64,000 nucleotides of DNA from Actinopolymorpha pittospori (GTDB lineage: Bacteria > Actinomycetota > Actinomycetes > Propionibacteriales > Actinopolymorphaceae): assembly GCF_014873875.1 (NCBI RefSeq), contig NZ_JADBEM010000001.1, positions 4,526,001 to 4,590,000 on the forward strand. Reading direction: 5' to 3'. Made by a program: the position numbers and the translations under genes. Below are positions 34,001 through 41,353 of the stretch, one piece after another. The notes beneath the pieces are model-generated. The model had not been told where the DNA came from and made no database searches. It worked only from the letters and a program-made list of their open reading frames with translations. Each line of letters begins with the position of its first letter. The first letter of the stretch is position 1.

Positions 34001-34690
34001 GCCGACGTCGACCGTCAACGACCGGTTTCCGGCGTCGAACTGACCGCCTGGGACGCTCACACCGTTGGCCTGCAGGGCGGTCACCACGCTCTGCAGGGTC
34101 ACTCCGCGACTCGCGAGCTTCTTGTCGTCGACGGTGACCGACACCTGGACGTCGCGCGTACCGGTGACCTGCACCTGGCGTACGTCGGCGAGCTTCTCCA
34201 GCTCGGGCACGACCCGCTCGTCGAGGCGCTTGGCCAGCTCCTGCTCGTTGACGTTGGCGCTCACGGCCAGCAGGACCACGGGAAAGTCGTTGAAGCTGCC
34301 CGCCTGGACGGTTGGGTCGACGTCGTCGGGGAACTGACTACTGAGCCTGTTGATCGACTGCTGGACGTTCTGGACGGCCCGGCCGATGTCGGTGCCGTAG
34401 GTGAACTCGGCCTGCACGACGGAGAACCCGTTGCTGGATGTCGCCGTCGTCTTGTCCAGGCCCTCGACCCCGGCGATCGCGGACTCGATCGGGCGGGTGA
34501 CCTCGCGCTCGACGATCTCGGGAGAGGCGCCGGGGTAGGCCGTCGTGATGAAGGCGCCGGGCAGCTCGAGGCTGGGGATCAGCTCCTGCTTGAGCGATCC
34601 GGTCGAGATGAGCCCGAACCCCAGGATGGCGATCGAGACGAGAGCGACGAGGCTCCGGTTGGCGAGACTCAGTCGGGCCAGTCTGGACAT
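31034..34690 (-). CDS. RND family (AcrB/HAE1-like) exporter
   Basis: A 1218-residue resistance-nodulation-division permease with twelve helices and two large external porter loops. Conserved: the N-terminal helix, PGASPEIVEREVTRPIESAIAGVEG, VGRVVDDSIVVLENIKRH with the proton-relay acidic pair, and GIVVTNAIVLIDLINQYRERG in the second half. The first external loop has a low-complexity insert rich in Gly, Gln and TGDSQ repeats (~residues 240-300), and the C-terminus carries a ~120-residue acidic/Pro-rich cytosolic tail not found in AcrB. ATG at 34690 has GAGGAG eight nt upstream. No adaptor or outer-membrane partner adjoins, normal for a Gram-positive. Divergent MarR gene probably controls it. 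Confidence 0.9.
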   Translation of the reverse strand: MSRLARLSLANRSLVALVSIAILGFGLISTGSLKQELIPSLELPGAFITTAYPGASPEIVEREVTRPIESAIAGVEGLDKTTATSSNGFSVVQAEFTYGTDIGRAVQNVQQSINRLSSQFPDDVDPTVQAGSFNDFPVVLLAVSANVNEQELAKRLDERVVPELEKLADVRQVQVTGTRDVQVSVTVDDKKLASRGVTLQSVVTALQANGVSVPGGQFDAGNRSLTVDVGAPFDSVAAIRAVPILPSAGAAGGGAGGGSQAGGGGQVGGGGQAGDAQTGDSQTGGSSDSQTGDSDATSGANTARRAAPPVVPSPVQLGDVATVKETLAKSSSITRTNGKPTLGISVTKTADGNTVKVSHEVQDRLQDLRTSIGSNAALTVVFDQAPFIEQSIEGLTTEGAIGLLFAVLVILLFLLSLRSTLVTAVSIPFSLLVAMIGLYAGGYSLNILTLGALTVAVGRVVDDSIVVLENIKRHLAYGEDKQRAILAGVREVAGAVTASTVTTVGVFLPIAFVGGQVGELFRPFGVTVSIALAASLLVSLTIIPVLAYWFLRRPVIAPGEEERIRAAAIAKEQRSPLQRAYVPLIRWTTRHKLITLLVGVLVFAGTIGAAPLLKTNFLDDSEQNTVTVSQELPTSTSLAATDAAAKKVEAVIGDLDDVESYQTTVGSSSFGGFSAGGGSNEARFSLTTKEGIDQAAFRDRLRTDLDKVKDAGTIAVQGVESGPPGSGGLEVIVTAPTTAALSKAANQVEDAVRDVPGTTDVSNNLSTEMPTVRVSVDRAKAAQVGLSDAQIGQAVRQAFEGQRAASVVLDSAQRDVMLYNGTKPTSLAQVRALPLTTPLGTTVRLSSVATVSEVQRPAQLSRIDGERTATISATPDSSDVGKVTSDLQAALDKLNLTDGAAYRLGGVSSQQNDAFAQLGLAMLAAIAIVFLVMVATFRSIVQPLILLVSVPFAATGALGLLLATDTALGVPALIGLLMLVGIVVTNAIVLIDLINQYRERGMGVREAVIEGGRRRLRPILMTALATIFALIPMSLGLTGGGVFISKPLAIVVIGGLITSTLLTLVLVPTLYTLVEEFKERRRHRRGGPVNERAADREFREQVREEDLADATEPAPAAADGWSTPVGAPSAAGQGAPRRDGAVPEHARVVDGVVVHTDEHTNGAHSLVQYGNGAHSRSDAPVTVTEVAGSGEPVRVQVEVVVRTAPSDPDAPTRRPNEG
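33770..33950 (-). repeat. low-complexity GGQ/TGDSQ-coding repeats in the RND gene
   Basis: Short in-frame repeats on the coding strand give runs such as GGGQ-V/A-GGGGQAGD and (D)SQTGD/G. They fall in an external loop, so length changes should be tolerated. Confidence 0.7.
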
Positions 34691-34855
34691 ACGGGGTTCT
34701 CCTCGGATTGCTGCCCCGGCTGGGCGCTGCCTCACGGCCGGCCCTGGACGTGGACGAGGATACTTCGCTTCGTACGGATTATCGTCGTCAGGCTACCTTT
34801 TCCGGGGGTATTCCGGGGGATGATCCTCCCTGAGGAGGAGTGAGGAGTAGGCGGC

Positions 34856-35383
34856 GTGGATGACAGAGCCGAGTTGATCGCCCGGATAGAGAGCGCTGAG
34901 AGTGACTTCCGTCGCTATGTCATACGGCAGGGTGCGACCGACTTCTTCTCAGTGGACCTCACGATGCAGCAGTTGCGGGCGCTTTTCGTGCTCGGCGCCT
35001 CGGGGGCCCTGTCGGCGCACGAGCTGGCCGAGACCCTCGGCATCGGACCGACCACGCTGACCGGGATCGTCGACCGGCTGCAGGCACGGGGTCTGGTGCA
35101 CCGGCTGCCCGACGGACAGGACCGGCGAGTCCGGCGAATCGTCCTCACCGAGGCGGGTCGGGATCTTCTCCGCAATCTGCACGAGATCAAGCGCGAACAC
35201 CAACGCCGGCTGCTCGGCCGCCTCGACCTGGACGTCCTCGCCGGACTGGCGCGGGCGGTCGAGGCGATGGCCCGCATCTGCGCGGAGGAGGCTGACTCGC
35301 TGCTGGAGGGCTCCGACAGCGCGAAGGACGCCGAGTCGAGTGTGCTGAAGGGGGGGTCGGGCGGGATTAGGCTGAAGCCATGA
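34856..35383 (+). CDS. MarR family transcriptional regulator
   Basis: A 175-residue winged-helix regulator. After a helical dimerisation segment, LTMQQLRALFVLGASGALSAHELAETLGIGPTTLTGIVDRLQARGLVHR is the HTH and the DGQDRRVRRIVLTEAGRDLL wing is characteristic of MarR proteins. GTG with GAGGAG eight nt upstream. Its stop overlaps the ALDH start (ATGA), so it heads an operon with ALDH and the GMC oxidoreductase, and it is divergent from the RND exporter. It probably represses one or both transcripts in response to a substrate of this system. Confidence 0.9.
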   Translation: MDDRAELIARIESAESDFRRYVIRQGATDFFSVDLTMQQLRALFVLGASGALSAHELAETLGIGPTTLTGIVDRLQARGLVHRLPDGQDRRVRRIVLTEAGRDLLRNLHEIKREHQRRLLGRLDLDVLAGLARAVEAMARICAEEADSLLEGSDSAKDAESSVLKGGSGGIRLKP

Positions 35384-36948
35384 CGGCGCGTACCAAGGAG
35401 CTGACCGAAGCCGGCCTCGCGCCGGGTCGGGTCGCGGCACTCACCAGCCGGGTCTTCGCGACCACGGGAGGGTCGGTGCCGGCCGTGTCGCCCCTGACCG
35501 GGGAGACGCTCGCCCAGGTGCCCGTCTCCAGCGTGGAGGACGTCCCGGCGGCTTTCGCCCGGGCCCGCAAGGCCCAGGTCGAGTGGGCGCGCGTACCCCT
35601 GCGCGAACGCGCCGACCTGCTCCTGCGCCTGCACGACCTCGTCCTCGAGCGCCAGCGCGACATCCTCGACGTCATCCAGTGGGAGTCGGGCAAGGCGCGT
35701 CGACACGCGTTCGAGGAACTGTGCGACGTGGCGGTCAACGCCCGCTACTACGCCCAGGTGGCCCAGCAGCACCTGCTGCCGACCCGCCGGGCGGGGCTGT
35801 TCCCGCTGCTCACCCGCACGACGGAAGTACGCCATCCCAAGGGTGTGGTCGGGGTCATCGCGCCGTGGAACTACCCCTTCACGATGGCGATCTCCGATGC
35901 CCTGCCCGCCCTGCTCGCCGGCAACGCCGTCGTCACCAAGCCCTCCACCCAGACCGCCCTGTCAGGACTCCTCGGCGCCGAACTCCTCGCCGACGCCGGT
36001 CTGCCCGCCGACGTGTGGCAGGTGGTGGTGGGGGAGGGGCGCAAGGTCGGTACGGCACTGATCGACGAAGCCGACTTCGTCTGCTTCACAGGTTCGACGG
36101 AGACCGGTCGCATGGTGGCCGCCCGTTGCGGCGAGCGCCTGATCGGCTGCACCCTCGAACTCGGCGGCAAGAACCCGATGGTCATCCTCGACGACGCCGA
36201 CCTTGACGTCGCGGCCGAGGGGGCTGTCCGCGGCTGCTTCTCCAACGCGGGCCAGCTGTGCATCTCGATCGAGCGTCTCTACGTCGCCGCGCCGATCCAC
36301 GACCAGTTCCTGGAACGCTTCCTCGCCCGGGTCCGCGCGATGCGGGTCGGCACGTCCTTCGACTACGGCGCCGACATGGGGTCGCTGGTGTCCCGCCAGC
36401 AGTTGGAGACGGTGGCCGCGCACGTCGACGACGCGGTACGCAAGGGTGCCCAGCTGCTGGCCGGTGGTTCCGCCCGTCCCGACCTCGGGCCCTGCTACTT
36501 CGAGCCCACGGTGCTGTCCGGCGTGACCCCCGACATGGACTGCCACTCCGCGGAGACGTTCGGCCCGTTGGTGTCGGTCTACCGGGTGGCCGACGAGGAC
36601 GAGGCGGTCGCGCTCGCCAACGACTCGCGGTTCGGCCTGAACGCCTCGGTCTACGGCCGCGACGTACGCCGAGCGAGCCGGGTCGCCCAGCGCCTGCGGG
36701 CCGGCACGGTCAACATCAACGAGGCCTACGCAGCGGCGTGGGGCAGCATCGACTCCCCGATGGGCGGTGTGGGCGACTCGGGTCTTGGTCGCCGACACGG
36801 CGCCGACGGCCTGCTGAAATACACCGAGCCGCAGACCATCGCCGTGCAGCGGGTGCCGGTCGCGCCTCCGCGCGGGCTCTCCTACGGCACGTTCGCCCGC
36901 GGACTCACCACCGCGCTCAAGGCCATGCGGAAGGTCGGCCACAAGTGA
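35380..36948 (+). CDS. NAD(P)-dependent aldehyde dehydrogenase (succinate-semialdehyde dehydrogenase-like)
   Basis: A 522-residue aldehyde dehydrogenase. The Asn/Lys motif APWNYPF and VTKPSTQTAL, the general base E260 in LELGGKNPM and nucleophile C294 in NAGQLCISIERL are all present, as is the FTGSTETGR nucleotide-binding turn. Closest in style to succinate-semialdehyde dehydrogenases, but the aldehyde is not determined. Start ATG overlaps the MarR stop and the gene's TGA overlaps the next GTG, so the three genes are translationally coupled. The ALDH-GMC pair near gua genes is common in actinobacteria. Confidence 0.92.
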   Translation: MTARTKELTEAGLAPGRVAALTSRVFATTGGSVPAVSPLTGETLAQVPVSSVEDVPAAFARARKAQVEWARVPLRERADLLLRLHDLVLERQRDILDVIQWESGKARRHAFEELCDVAVNARYYAQVAQQHLLPTRRAGLFPLLTRTTEVRHPKGVVGVIAPWNYPFTMAISDALPALLAGNAVVTKPSTQTALSGLLGAELLADAGLPADVWQVVVGEGRKVGTALIDEADFVCFTGSTETGRMVAARCGERLIGCTLELGGKNPMVILDDADLDVAAEGAVRGCFSNAGQLCISIERLYVAAPIHDQFLERFLARVRAMRVGTSFDYGADMGSLVSRQQLETVAAHVDDAVRKGAQLLAGGSARPDLGPCYFEPTVLSGVTPDMDCHSAETFGPLVSVYRVADEDEAVALANDSRFGLNASVYGRDVRRASRVAQRLRAGTVNINEAYAAAWGSIDSPMGGVGDSGLGRRHGADGLLKYTEPQTIAVQRVPVAPPRGLSYGTFARGLTTALKAMRKVGHK

Positions 36949-38738
36949 GACGTCGTCGTCGCGCCCAGGCCGTTCCGCGCTACGACGTCGTGATCATCGG
37001 CTCCGGATTCGGCGGTAGCGTCGCGGCGCTTCGGCTGACCGAGAAGGGTTACCGCGTCGGGGTTCTCGAGGCCGGCGCGAGGTTCGTCGAGAAGGCCGAC
37101 GGGTCGGGGCCGGAGTCGGGCGTGGTGCCCTTCCCGCGTACGTCGTGGGAGCTGCGCAGGTTCCTGTTCGCGCCCAGGTTGGGATGCCTCGGAATCCAGC
37201 GCATCACGTTGCTGCGCGACGTGCTGGTGCTCTCCGGTGCCGGCGTCGGCGGCGGGTCGCTGGTCTACGCCAACACGTTGTACGAGCCGCTCACGGAGTT
37301 CTACGACGACCCACAGTGGCGCCACCTCACCGACTGGCGGGCCGAACTCGCGCCGCACTACGACCAGGCCAAGCGGATGCTCGGGGTGACCCCCAACCCG
37401 ACCATGACGCCCTCGGACCTCGCGATGCGGACCGTGGCCGAGGAGATGGGCGTCGGCGCGACGTTCCGCCCCACGCCGGTCGGTGTCTTCTTCGGCGCAC
37501 CGGGAACACCGCCCGGCACCGACGTCGACGACCCCTACTTCGGCGGAGCCGGACCGCGCCGACGGACCTGCATCGAGTGCGGGGAGTGCATGACCGGCTG
37601 CCGGCACAACGCCAAGAACAGCTTGACGAAGAACTACCTCCACCTCGCGGAGCGGGCCGGTGCCACGGTGCACCCGCTCACGACGGTGACCGCCGTACGT
37701 CCCCTGGCCAAGGGCGGCTACGCCGTCGACACCGAGTCGACGCCCAACCTGGGGGAGCGTGGGCACGGCGCCCCCTCCCCGCGGGCCTTCGAGGCCGACC
37801 AGGTGGTCTTCGCCGCCGGCTCGCTGGGTACCCAGCGGCTGCTGCACCAGATGAAGGCTGACGGCTGGCTCCCGAACCTGTCCGCGAAGCTCGGCGTCCT
37901 GACCCGGACCAACTCCGAGTCGATCGTGGGCGCGGTGGCCCGCGGGCGGGCGACGGACTACTCCCGGGGCGTGGCGATCACCTCGTCGTTCCACCCCGAT
38001 CCCCAGACCCACGTCGAGCCGGTCCGCTACGGCAAGGGCAGCAACGCGATGGGCATGCTGCAGACCCTGTTGACCGACGGCGGCGGGCCACGGCCCAGGT
38101 GGGCGAAGTGGCTCGGCGCCGCGGCCCGTCATCCGGTCGACCTCGCCCGGACGCTCGACCTCCGGCACTGGTCGGAGCGGACCGTCATCGCGCTCGTCAT
38201 GCAGTCGCTGGACAACTCCCTGACCGTGAGCCTGCGGCGTCGTCGCTTCGGGCGGGACGGCCTCACCTCACGACAGGGACACGGCGAACCCAATCCCGTC
38301 TGGATTCCCGCGGCCAACCGCGTCGTCCGCCGACTCGCCGAGATCATCGGCGGCTCGCCGGGAGGGACGATCGGCGAGGTCGCCAACATTCCCTTGACGG
38401 CGCACATCATCGGCGGTTGCGCGATCGGGGCCGATCCCGAACACGGTGTGATCGATCCGTACCAGCGGGTGTTCGGACATCCCGGTCTGCACGTCCTGGA
38501 CGGAGCGGCGGTGTCTGCCAACCTTGGCGTCAATCCGTCCTTGACAATCACCGCGCAGGCTGAGCGGGCGATGTCGTTCTGGCCCAACAACGGCGAGGGG
38601 GACACCCGCCCGGCCCTGGGTGCCGACTACCAGCGGATCGAGCCGGTGCTCCCGCGGCATCCGGTCGTCCCGACCGGGGCGCCTGGCGAGCTTCGCTACA
38701 CCCGCGGAGCCCGCGCGGCCGCTCGTGCGGATGGGTGA
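36945..38738 (+). CDS. GMC family FAD oxidoreductase (cholesterol-oxidase-like)
   Basis: A 597-residue flavoprotein with the Rossmann motif VIIGSGFGGSVAALRL (G19, G21, G24), an FAD-covering segment (SGAGVGGGSLVYANTLYEP), the cysteine-rich CIECGECMTGCRHNAKNSL typical of this subgroup, and a C-terminal GGCAIG...GLHVLDGAAVSANLGVNPSLTITAQAER block. The GTG at 36945 overlaps the ALDH stop (GTGA); the frame extends further upstream only within the ALDH gene. Probably oxidises an alcohol to an aldehyde that the ALDH then handles; the alcohol is unknown, sterol or other lipid. Confidence 0.9.
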   Translation: MRRRRRAQAVPRYDVVIIGSGFGGSVAALRLTEKGYRVGVLEAGARFVEKADGSGPESGVVPFPRTSWELRRFLFAPRLGCLGIQRITLLRDVLVLSGAGVGGGSLVYANTLYEPLTEFYDDPQWRHLTDWRAELAPHYDQAKRMLGVTPNPTMTPSDLAMRTVAEEMGVGATFRPTPVGVFFGAPGTPPGTDVDDPYFGGAGPRRRTCIECGECMTGCRHNAKNSLTKNYLHLAERAGATVHPLTTVTAVRPLAKGGYAVDTESTPNLGERGHGAPSPRAFEADQVVFAAGSLGTQRLLHQMKADGWLPNLSAKLGVLTRTNSESIVGAVARGRATDYSRGVAITSSFHPDPQTHVEPVRYGKGSNAMGMLQTLLTDGGGPRPRWAKWLGAAARHPVDLARTLDLRHWSERTVIALVMQSLDNSLTVSLRRRRFGRDGLTSRQGHGEPNPVWIPAANRVVRRLAEIIGGSPGGTIGEVANIPLTAHIIGGCAIGADPEHGVIDPYQRVFGHPGLHVLDGAAVSANLGVNPSLTITAQAERAMSFWPNNGEGDTRPALGADYQRIEPVLPRHPVVPTGAPGELRYTRGARAAARADG

Positions 38739-38829
38739 GGGGCGCCCGAGACGCCTGGCCAACGGCGCTCCGCCACCTCGCCTCGGTGACGAGCGCTCCG
38801 CCGTGCTCGTCGAGGGTAAACCTTCGAAA

Positions 38830-38882
38830 GAAGGACGGCCGAACGCGACCGGGGACGAAGGACCGCCGAAGGCGACCGGTGA
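38830..38882. repeat. two 26-bp direct repeats, 27-bp period
   Basis: 38830-38855 and 38857-38882 match at 23 of 26 positions (GAAGGACSGCCGAASGCGAC core). They lie in a 280-bp stretch after the GMC gene with no convincing reading frame. Confidence 0.6.
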
Positions 38883-38946
38883 ACGCACATCGGCGAAGAC
38901 GGGCCGGCGAATGGAAACCTGTGCAGAGAAGCCGGTGAATAGAGAA

Positions 38947-38976
38947 GCGGGCGGTCCCACATCGGGAACCGCCCGC
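38947..38976. terminator. hairpin between GMC oxidoreductase and lipoprotein genes
   Basis: GCGGGCGGTCCC and GGGAACCGCCCGC pair with a single bulge and a 5-nt loop, between convergent genes. Confidence 0.65.
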
Positions 38977-39018
38977 CGCAAACCCCCACCTGTTCCACGC
39001 CCAGGTCGCTTCCGGACG

Positions 39019-39582
39019 TCACTCCGTGCAGGCAGCGCCGCCGTCGGTGACGACGTTCTGGCCCTTGCGCAGGGCGGACGCCGAAGCGAGCACGTCGTTC
39101 ATCAACTGGAAGACGTCGCGGTAGCTGTCGTCACGGTCCTCGAGGTCCTGGTAACGAATCCGCTCGTCGTCAATCGTCAAGTACAAGTGGATAGCGTCAG
39201 GCGTCGCGGTCGGAAACTTCTTCGTGTCCTGCGACTTGGGCCTGCGCGACTTGGACGCCGCGTCGGCCGCGACCGCGAGCTGCGACATCACTCGTGGTGT
39301 GACCGTGCAGGTGAAGGGTTTCTTGCCCCGGCTGGAAAGCGTGGCTTTCCCGTCGGAGTCGACGACCAAGGTGTCGTTGAAGCCGGCGATGCCACCGGTG
39401 CGTTGCAGGGTCACTCGATCTGGCGACATGGTGGGTCCAGGCGTTGGTTGCTGACTGGCGGTGGGGTTGGGCTGTGCCTCCGTGGTCGTCGCTCGCTCAG
39501 ACCCGCAAGCTGCCATGGTGAGAACGAGGACCCCCGTGAGCGCAGCAAGTGGAGCACCGCGTCGAAGTACGGAAAGCATCAT
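39019..39582 (-). CDS. small lipoprotein of unknown function
   Basis: A 187-residue exported lipoprotein: signal peptide ending LTMAAC with C26 as the lipidation site, a Thr/Pro/Gln-rich linker (~30-52), then a compact domain that starts VTLQRTGGIAGFNDTLVV and ends with a Cys (GGAACTE). This pattern is seen in small actinobacterial lipoproteins that carry a protealysin-inhibitor-like (emfourin) fold, a comparison I hold weakly. ATG at 39582, or 39579. No operon partner. Confidence 0.75.
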   Translation of the reverse strand: MMLSVLRRGAPLAALTGVLVLTMAACGSERATTTEAQPNPTASQQPTPGPTMSPDRVTLQRTGGIAGFNDTLVVDSDGKATLSSRGKKPFTCTVTPRVMSQLAVAADAASKSRRPKSQDTKKFPTATPDAIHLYLTIDDERIRYQDLEDRDDSYRDVFQLMNDVLASASALRKGQNVVTDGGAACTE

Positions 39583-39653
39583 GCGATTCGGACGCTCCGG
39601 CAGTAATGGTGGTTCCGCATCTGGGTGGGCGACATCAGGTGCTCATCATCGCA

Positions 39654-39688
39654 GGGGCCCGGCTCCAGCAGGCGAGGAGCCGGGCCCC
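39654..39688. terminator. 13-bp perfect hairpin
   Basis: GGGGCCCGGCTCC and GGAGCCGGGCCCC with a 9-nt loop, between the GNAT stop and the lipoprotein start (both minus strand). It should end transcription of the acetyltransferase gene. Confidence 0.8.
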
Positions 39689-39840
39689 ACACACGAGGTG
39701 GTCACCGCGAGGCCGCGAGCGGGACCGTCGTGCGGGCGGTGACGTACCGGTCTGGCCGGAACGACACCGTCTCTCCACCAACGACCGAACCCGGGCGTGG
39801 TTACGTCTCTCGCGGCAGATGAGCCGGTGAGCGGTCAGGA

Positions 39841-40656
39841 TCAGGTCAGTGCGAACGTCTCGGCGTACTGCGCCAGGCCCAGGCGACGGGTCACCGCCTG
39901 CGAACTAACGTTGTCGTACGACGTGCTGTAGAGCGGGGTCCGGCCGGAGCGGGCGATGGCGAGGCGCCACGCGTTGACGGCCGCCGCGGCGAGTCCCTGG
40001 CCCCGGTGGGCGACGTCGGTCATCACACCGGCCTCGGCTGCCTTGGTGGTGATCCGGGCGCTGAAACAGCCGGAGACGACCGCTCCCGCACGGATGATCC
40101 CGAAGAACGGCGCCATGGCGGGAAGATCCTGGTGGAAGCACTCGAACTCGCCCGCGAGGGCGCTGTGCCCAGCCGTGATCTCCGCGACGTCGGGGTCCAG
40201 CGGACCTGGTTCGGCGGCGAAATGGTAGGCGGGGCCGTGCCAGACGTGTTCGACGGCGCCGGCCTCCTCCACCGCCTCACGAAGGTCGTCGTACGCCCTC
40301 ACCTCCGCGCGACGCTCGGGCAGTGGTGGCAGGGCGGCCGCGATCTGCCGGAGCCTGGTCGCGAGGGGTGCCGGCACGTCGTGGCGGAGTCGGCAGATGA
40401 CACCCTGTGACGTCCGTGCGACGAAGACCCGGGGAGCGGTCCCGGGACTGGGCTCGTTCGTCTCGAGGAGTGCACCGTCGGGCGTGGTGCGGAAGAGCGC
40501 GTCGACGTGCAGGCCAGCCAACCTGCCCGGTGCCGGCACGGTGGACTCCACCCGACCCGGCTCGGTCTCGCCGTCCACGGCGGTGGCTCCTTCAGGGTAG
40601 GGAACGTGGGGAAGGTCGAGAACGCCCGACCTCGGCGCCACCCGTCCGGCGGCCAT
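39841..40656 (-). CDS. GNAT family N-acetyltransferase
   Basis: A 271-residue protein whose C-terminal half is a GNAT domain: GVMTDVAHRGQGLAAAAVNAWRLAIARSGRTPLYSTSYDNVSSQAVTRRLGL contains the acetyl-CoA loop and motif B, the SxTSxxNxxSQ-A-x-R pattern of the FR47-like group. The N-terminal half is a degenerate second domain. The first ATG (40656) has no evident ribosome-binding site, so the true start may be further in. Monocistronic, divergent from the next GNAT. Substrate unknown. Confidence 0.75.
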   Translation of the reverse strand: MAAGRVAPRSGVLDLPHVPYPEGATAVDGETEPGRVESTVPAPGRLAGLHVDALFRTTPDGALLETNEPSPGTAPRVFVARTSQGVICRLRHDVPAPLATRLRQIAAALPPLPERRAEVRAYDDLREAVEEAGAVEHVWHGPAYHFAAEPGPLDPDVAEITAGHSALAGEFECFHQDLPAMAPFFGIIRAGAVVSGCFSARITTKAAEAGVMTDVAHRGQGLAAAAVNAWRLAIARSGRTPLYSTSYDNVSSQAVTRRLGLAQYAETFALT

Positions 40657-40786
40657 TGAACACGTCGAACCACCGTGCCGGCACCTGCTTTTGCGCGACC
40701 GCGGACCTGGGCTCCGTCCCCCTGGCTGGCCGTCGACGTGCCTTGTCGGTTTGCTCCTGTCCAGCCCGGTCGGCTAGGAAGCTCGC

Positions 40787-41353
40787 ATGCTAAGGGGCAG
40801 CAAGGTCGGGCTCAGAGCCCGGCACGAGGATGACATCCCGATCCTGCGAGCCGAGCTCTACGACGACGTGGTCAACTCCTCGCGGGCCGACAGCCGGCCG
40901 TGGCGGCCGATCACGCCCGGCTCGAAGGACCCGCGGCTCGTGGTGGACGACAGTGAGCAGGGGCGCGTCCCGTTCTCCGTGGTGGAGTTGGACGGCGGCG
41001 CGCTGGTCGGCACCGCGACGCTGTGGGGCATCGACAACCACAACCGGTCCGCGCACATCGGCCTCGGACTGCTCCCGTCCTCCCGCGGAAAGGGCTACGG
41101 CACCGACGTGGTCGCTGTGCTGTGCCACTACGGCTTCGTCGTGCGCGGCCTGCAGCGGCTGCAGATCGAGACGCTGTCGGACAACGCCGCGATGCTGCGC
41201 TCCGCCGAGCGGAACGGCTTCGTCCGCGAGGGCGTGCTGCGCTCCTCGGCCTGGGTGATGGGCGAGTTCCTGGACGAGGTGCTGCTCGGGCTCCTCGTCC
41301 AGGACTGGAAGCCGGACGTGAACCAAAGAGACACGACCCAGGTCGTGTCCTAG
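40787..41353 (+). CDS. RimJ/RimL-type GNAT N-acetyltransferase
   Basis: A 188-residue GNAT of the RimJ/L group: GTATLWGIDNHNRSAHIGLGLLPSSRGKGYGTDVVAVLCHYGF and LSDNAAMLRSAERNGFVREGVLR are diagnostic. ATG with AGGAAG six nt upstream. Its TAG stop shares the palindrome CTAG with the stop of the convergent ABC permease gene, leaving no space for a terminator. Could acetylate a ribosomal protein N-terminus, an amino sugar or a drug. Confidence 0.85.
   Translation: MLRGSKVGLRARHEDDIPILRAELYDDVVNSSRADSRPWRPITPGSKDPRLVVDDSEQGRVPFSVVELDGGALVGTATLWGIDNHNRSAHIGLGLLPSSRGKGYGTDVVAVLCHYGFVVRGLQRLQIETLSDNAAMLRSAERNGFVREGVLRSSAWVMGEFLDEVLLGLLVQDWKPDVNQRDTTQVVS

Noticed and set aside
36258..36944. Upstream extension of the GMC oxidoreductase frame
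   Set aside because: It lies inside the aldehyde dehydrogenase gene in another frame; the conserved FAD motif begins only after 36945.
38739..39018. Open frames in the gap after the GMC gene
   Set aside because: They are short or Arg/Pro rich, lack ribosome-binding sites and cover repeats and a hairpin.
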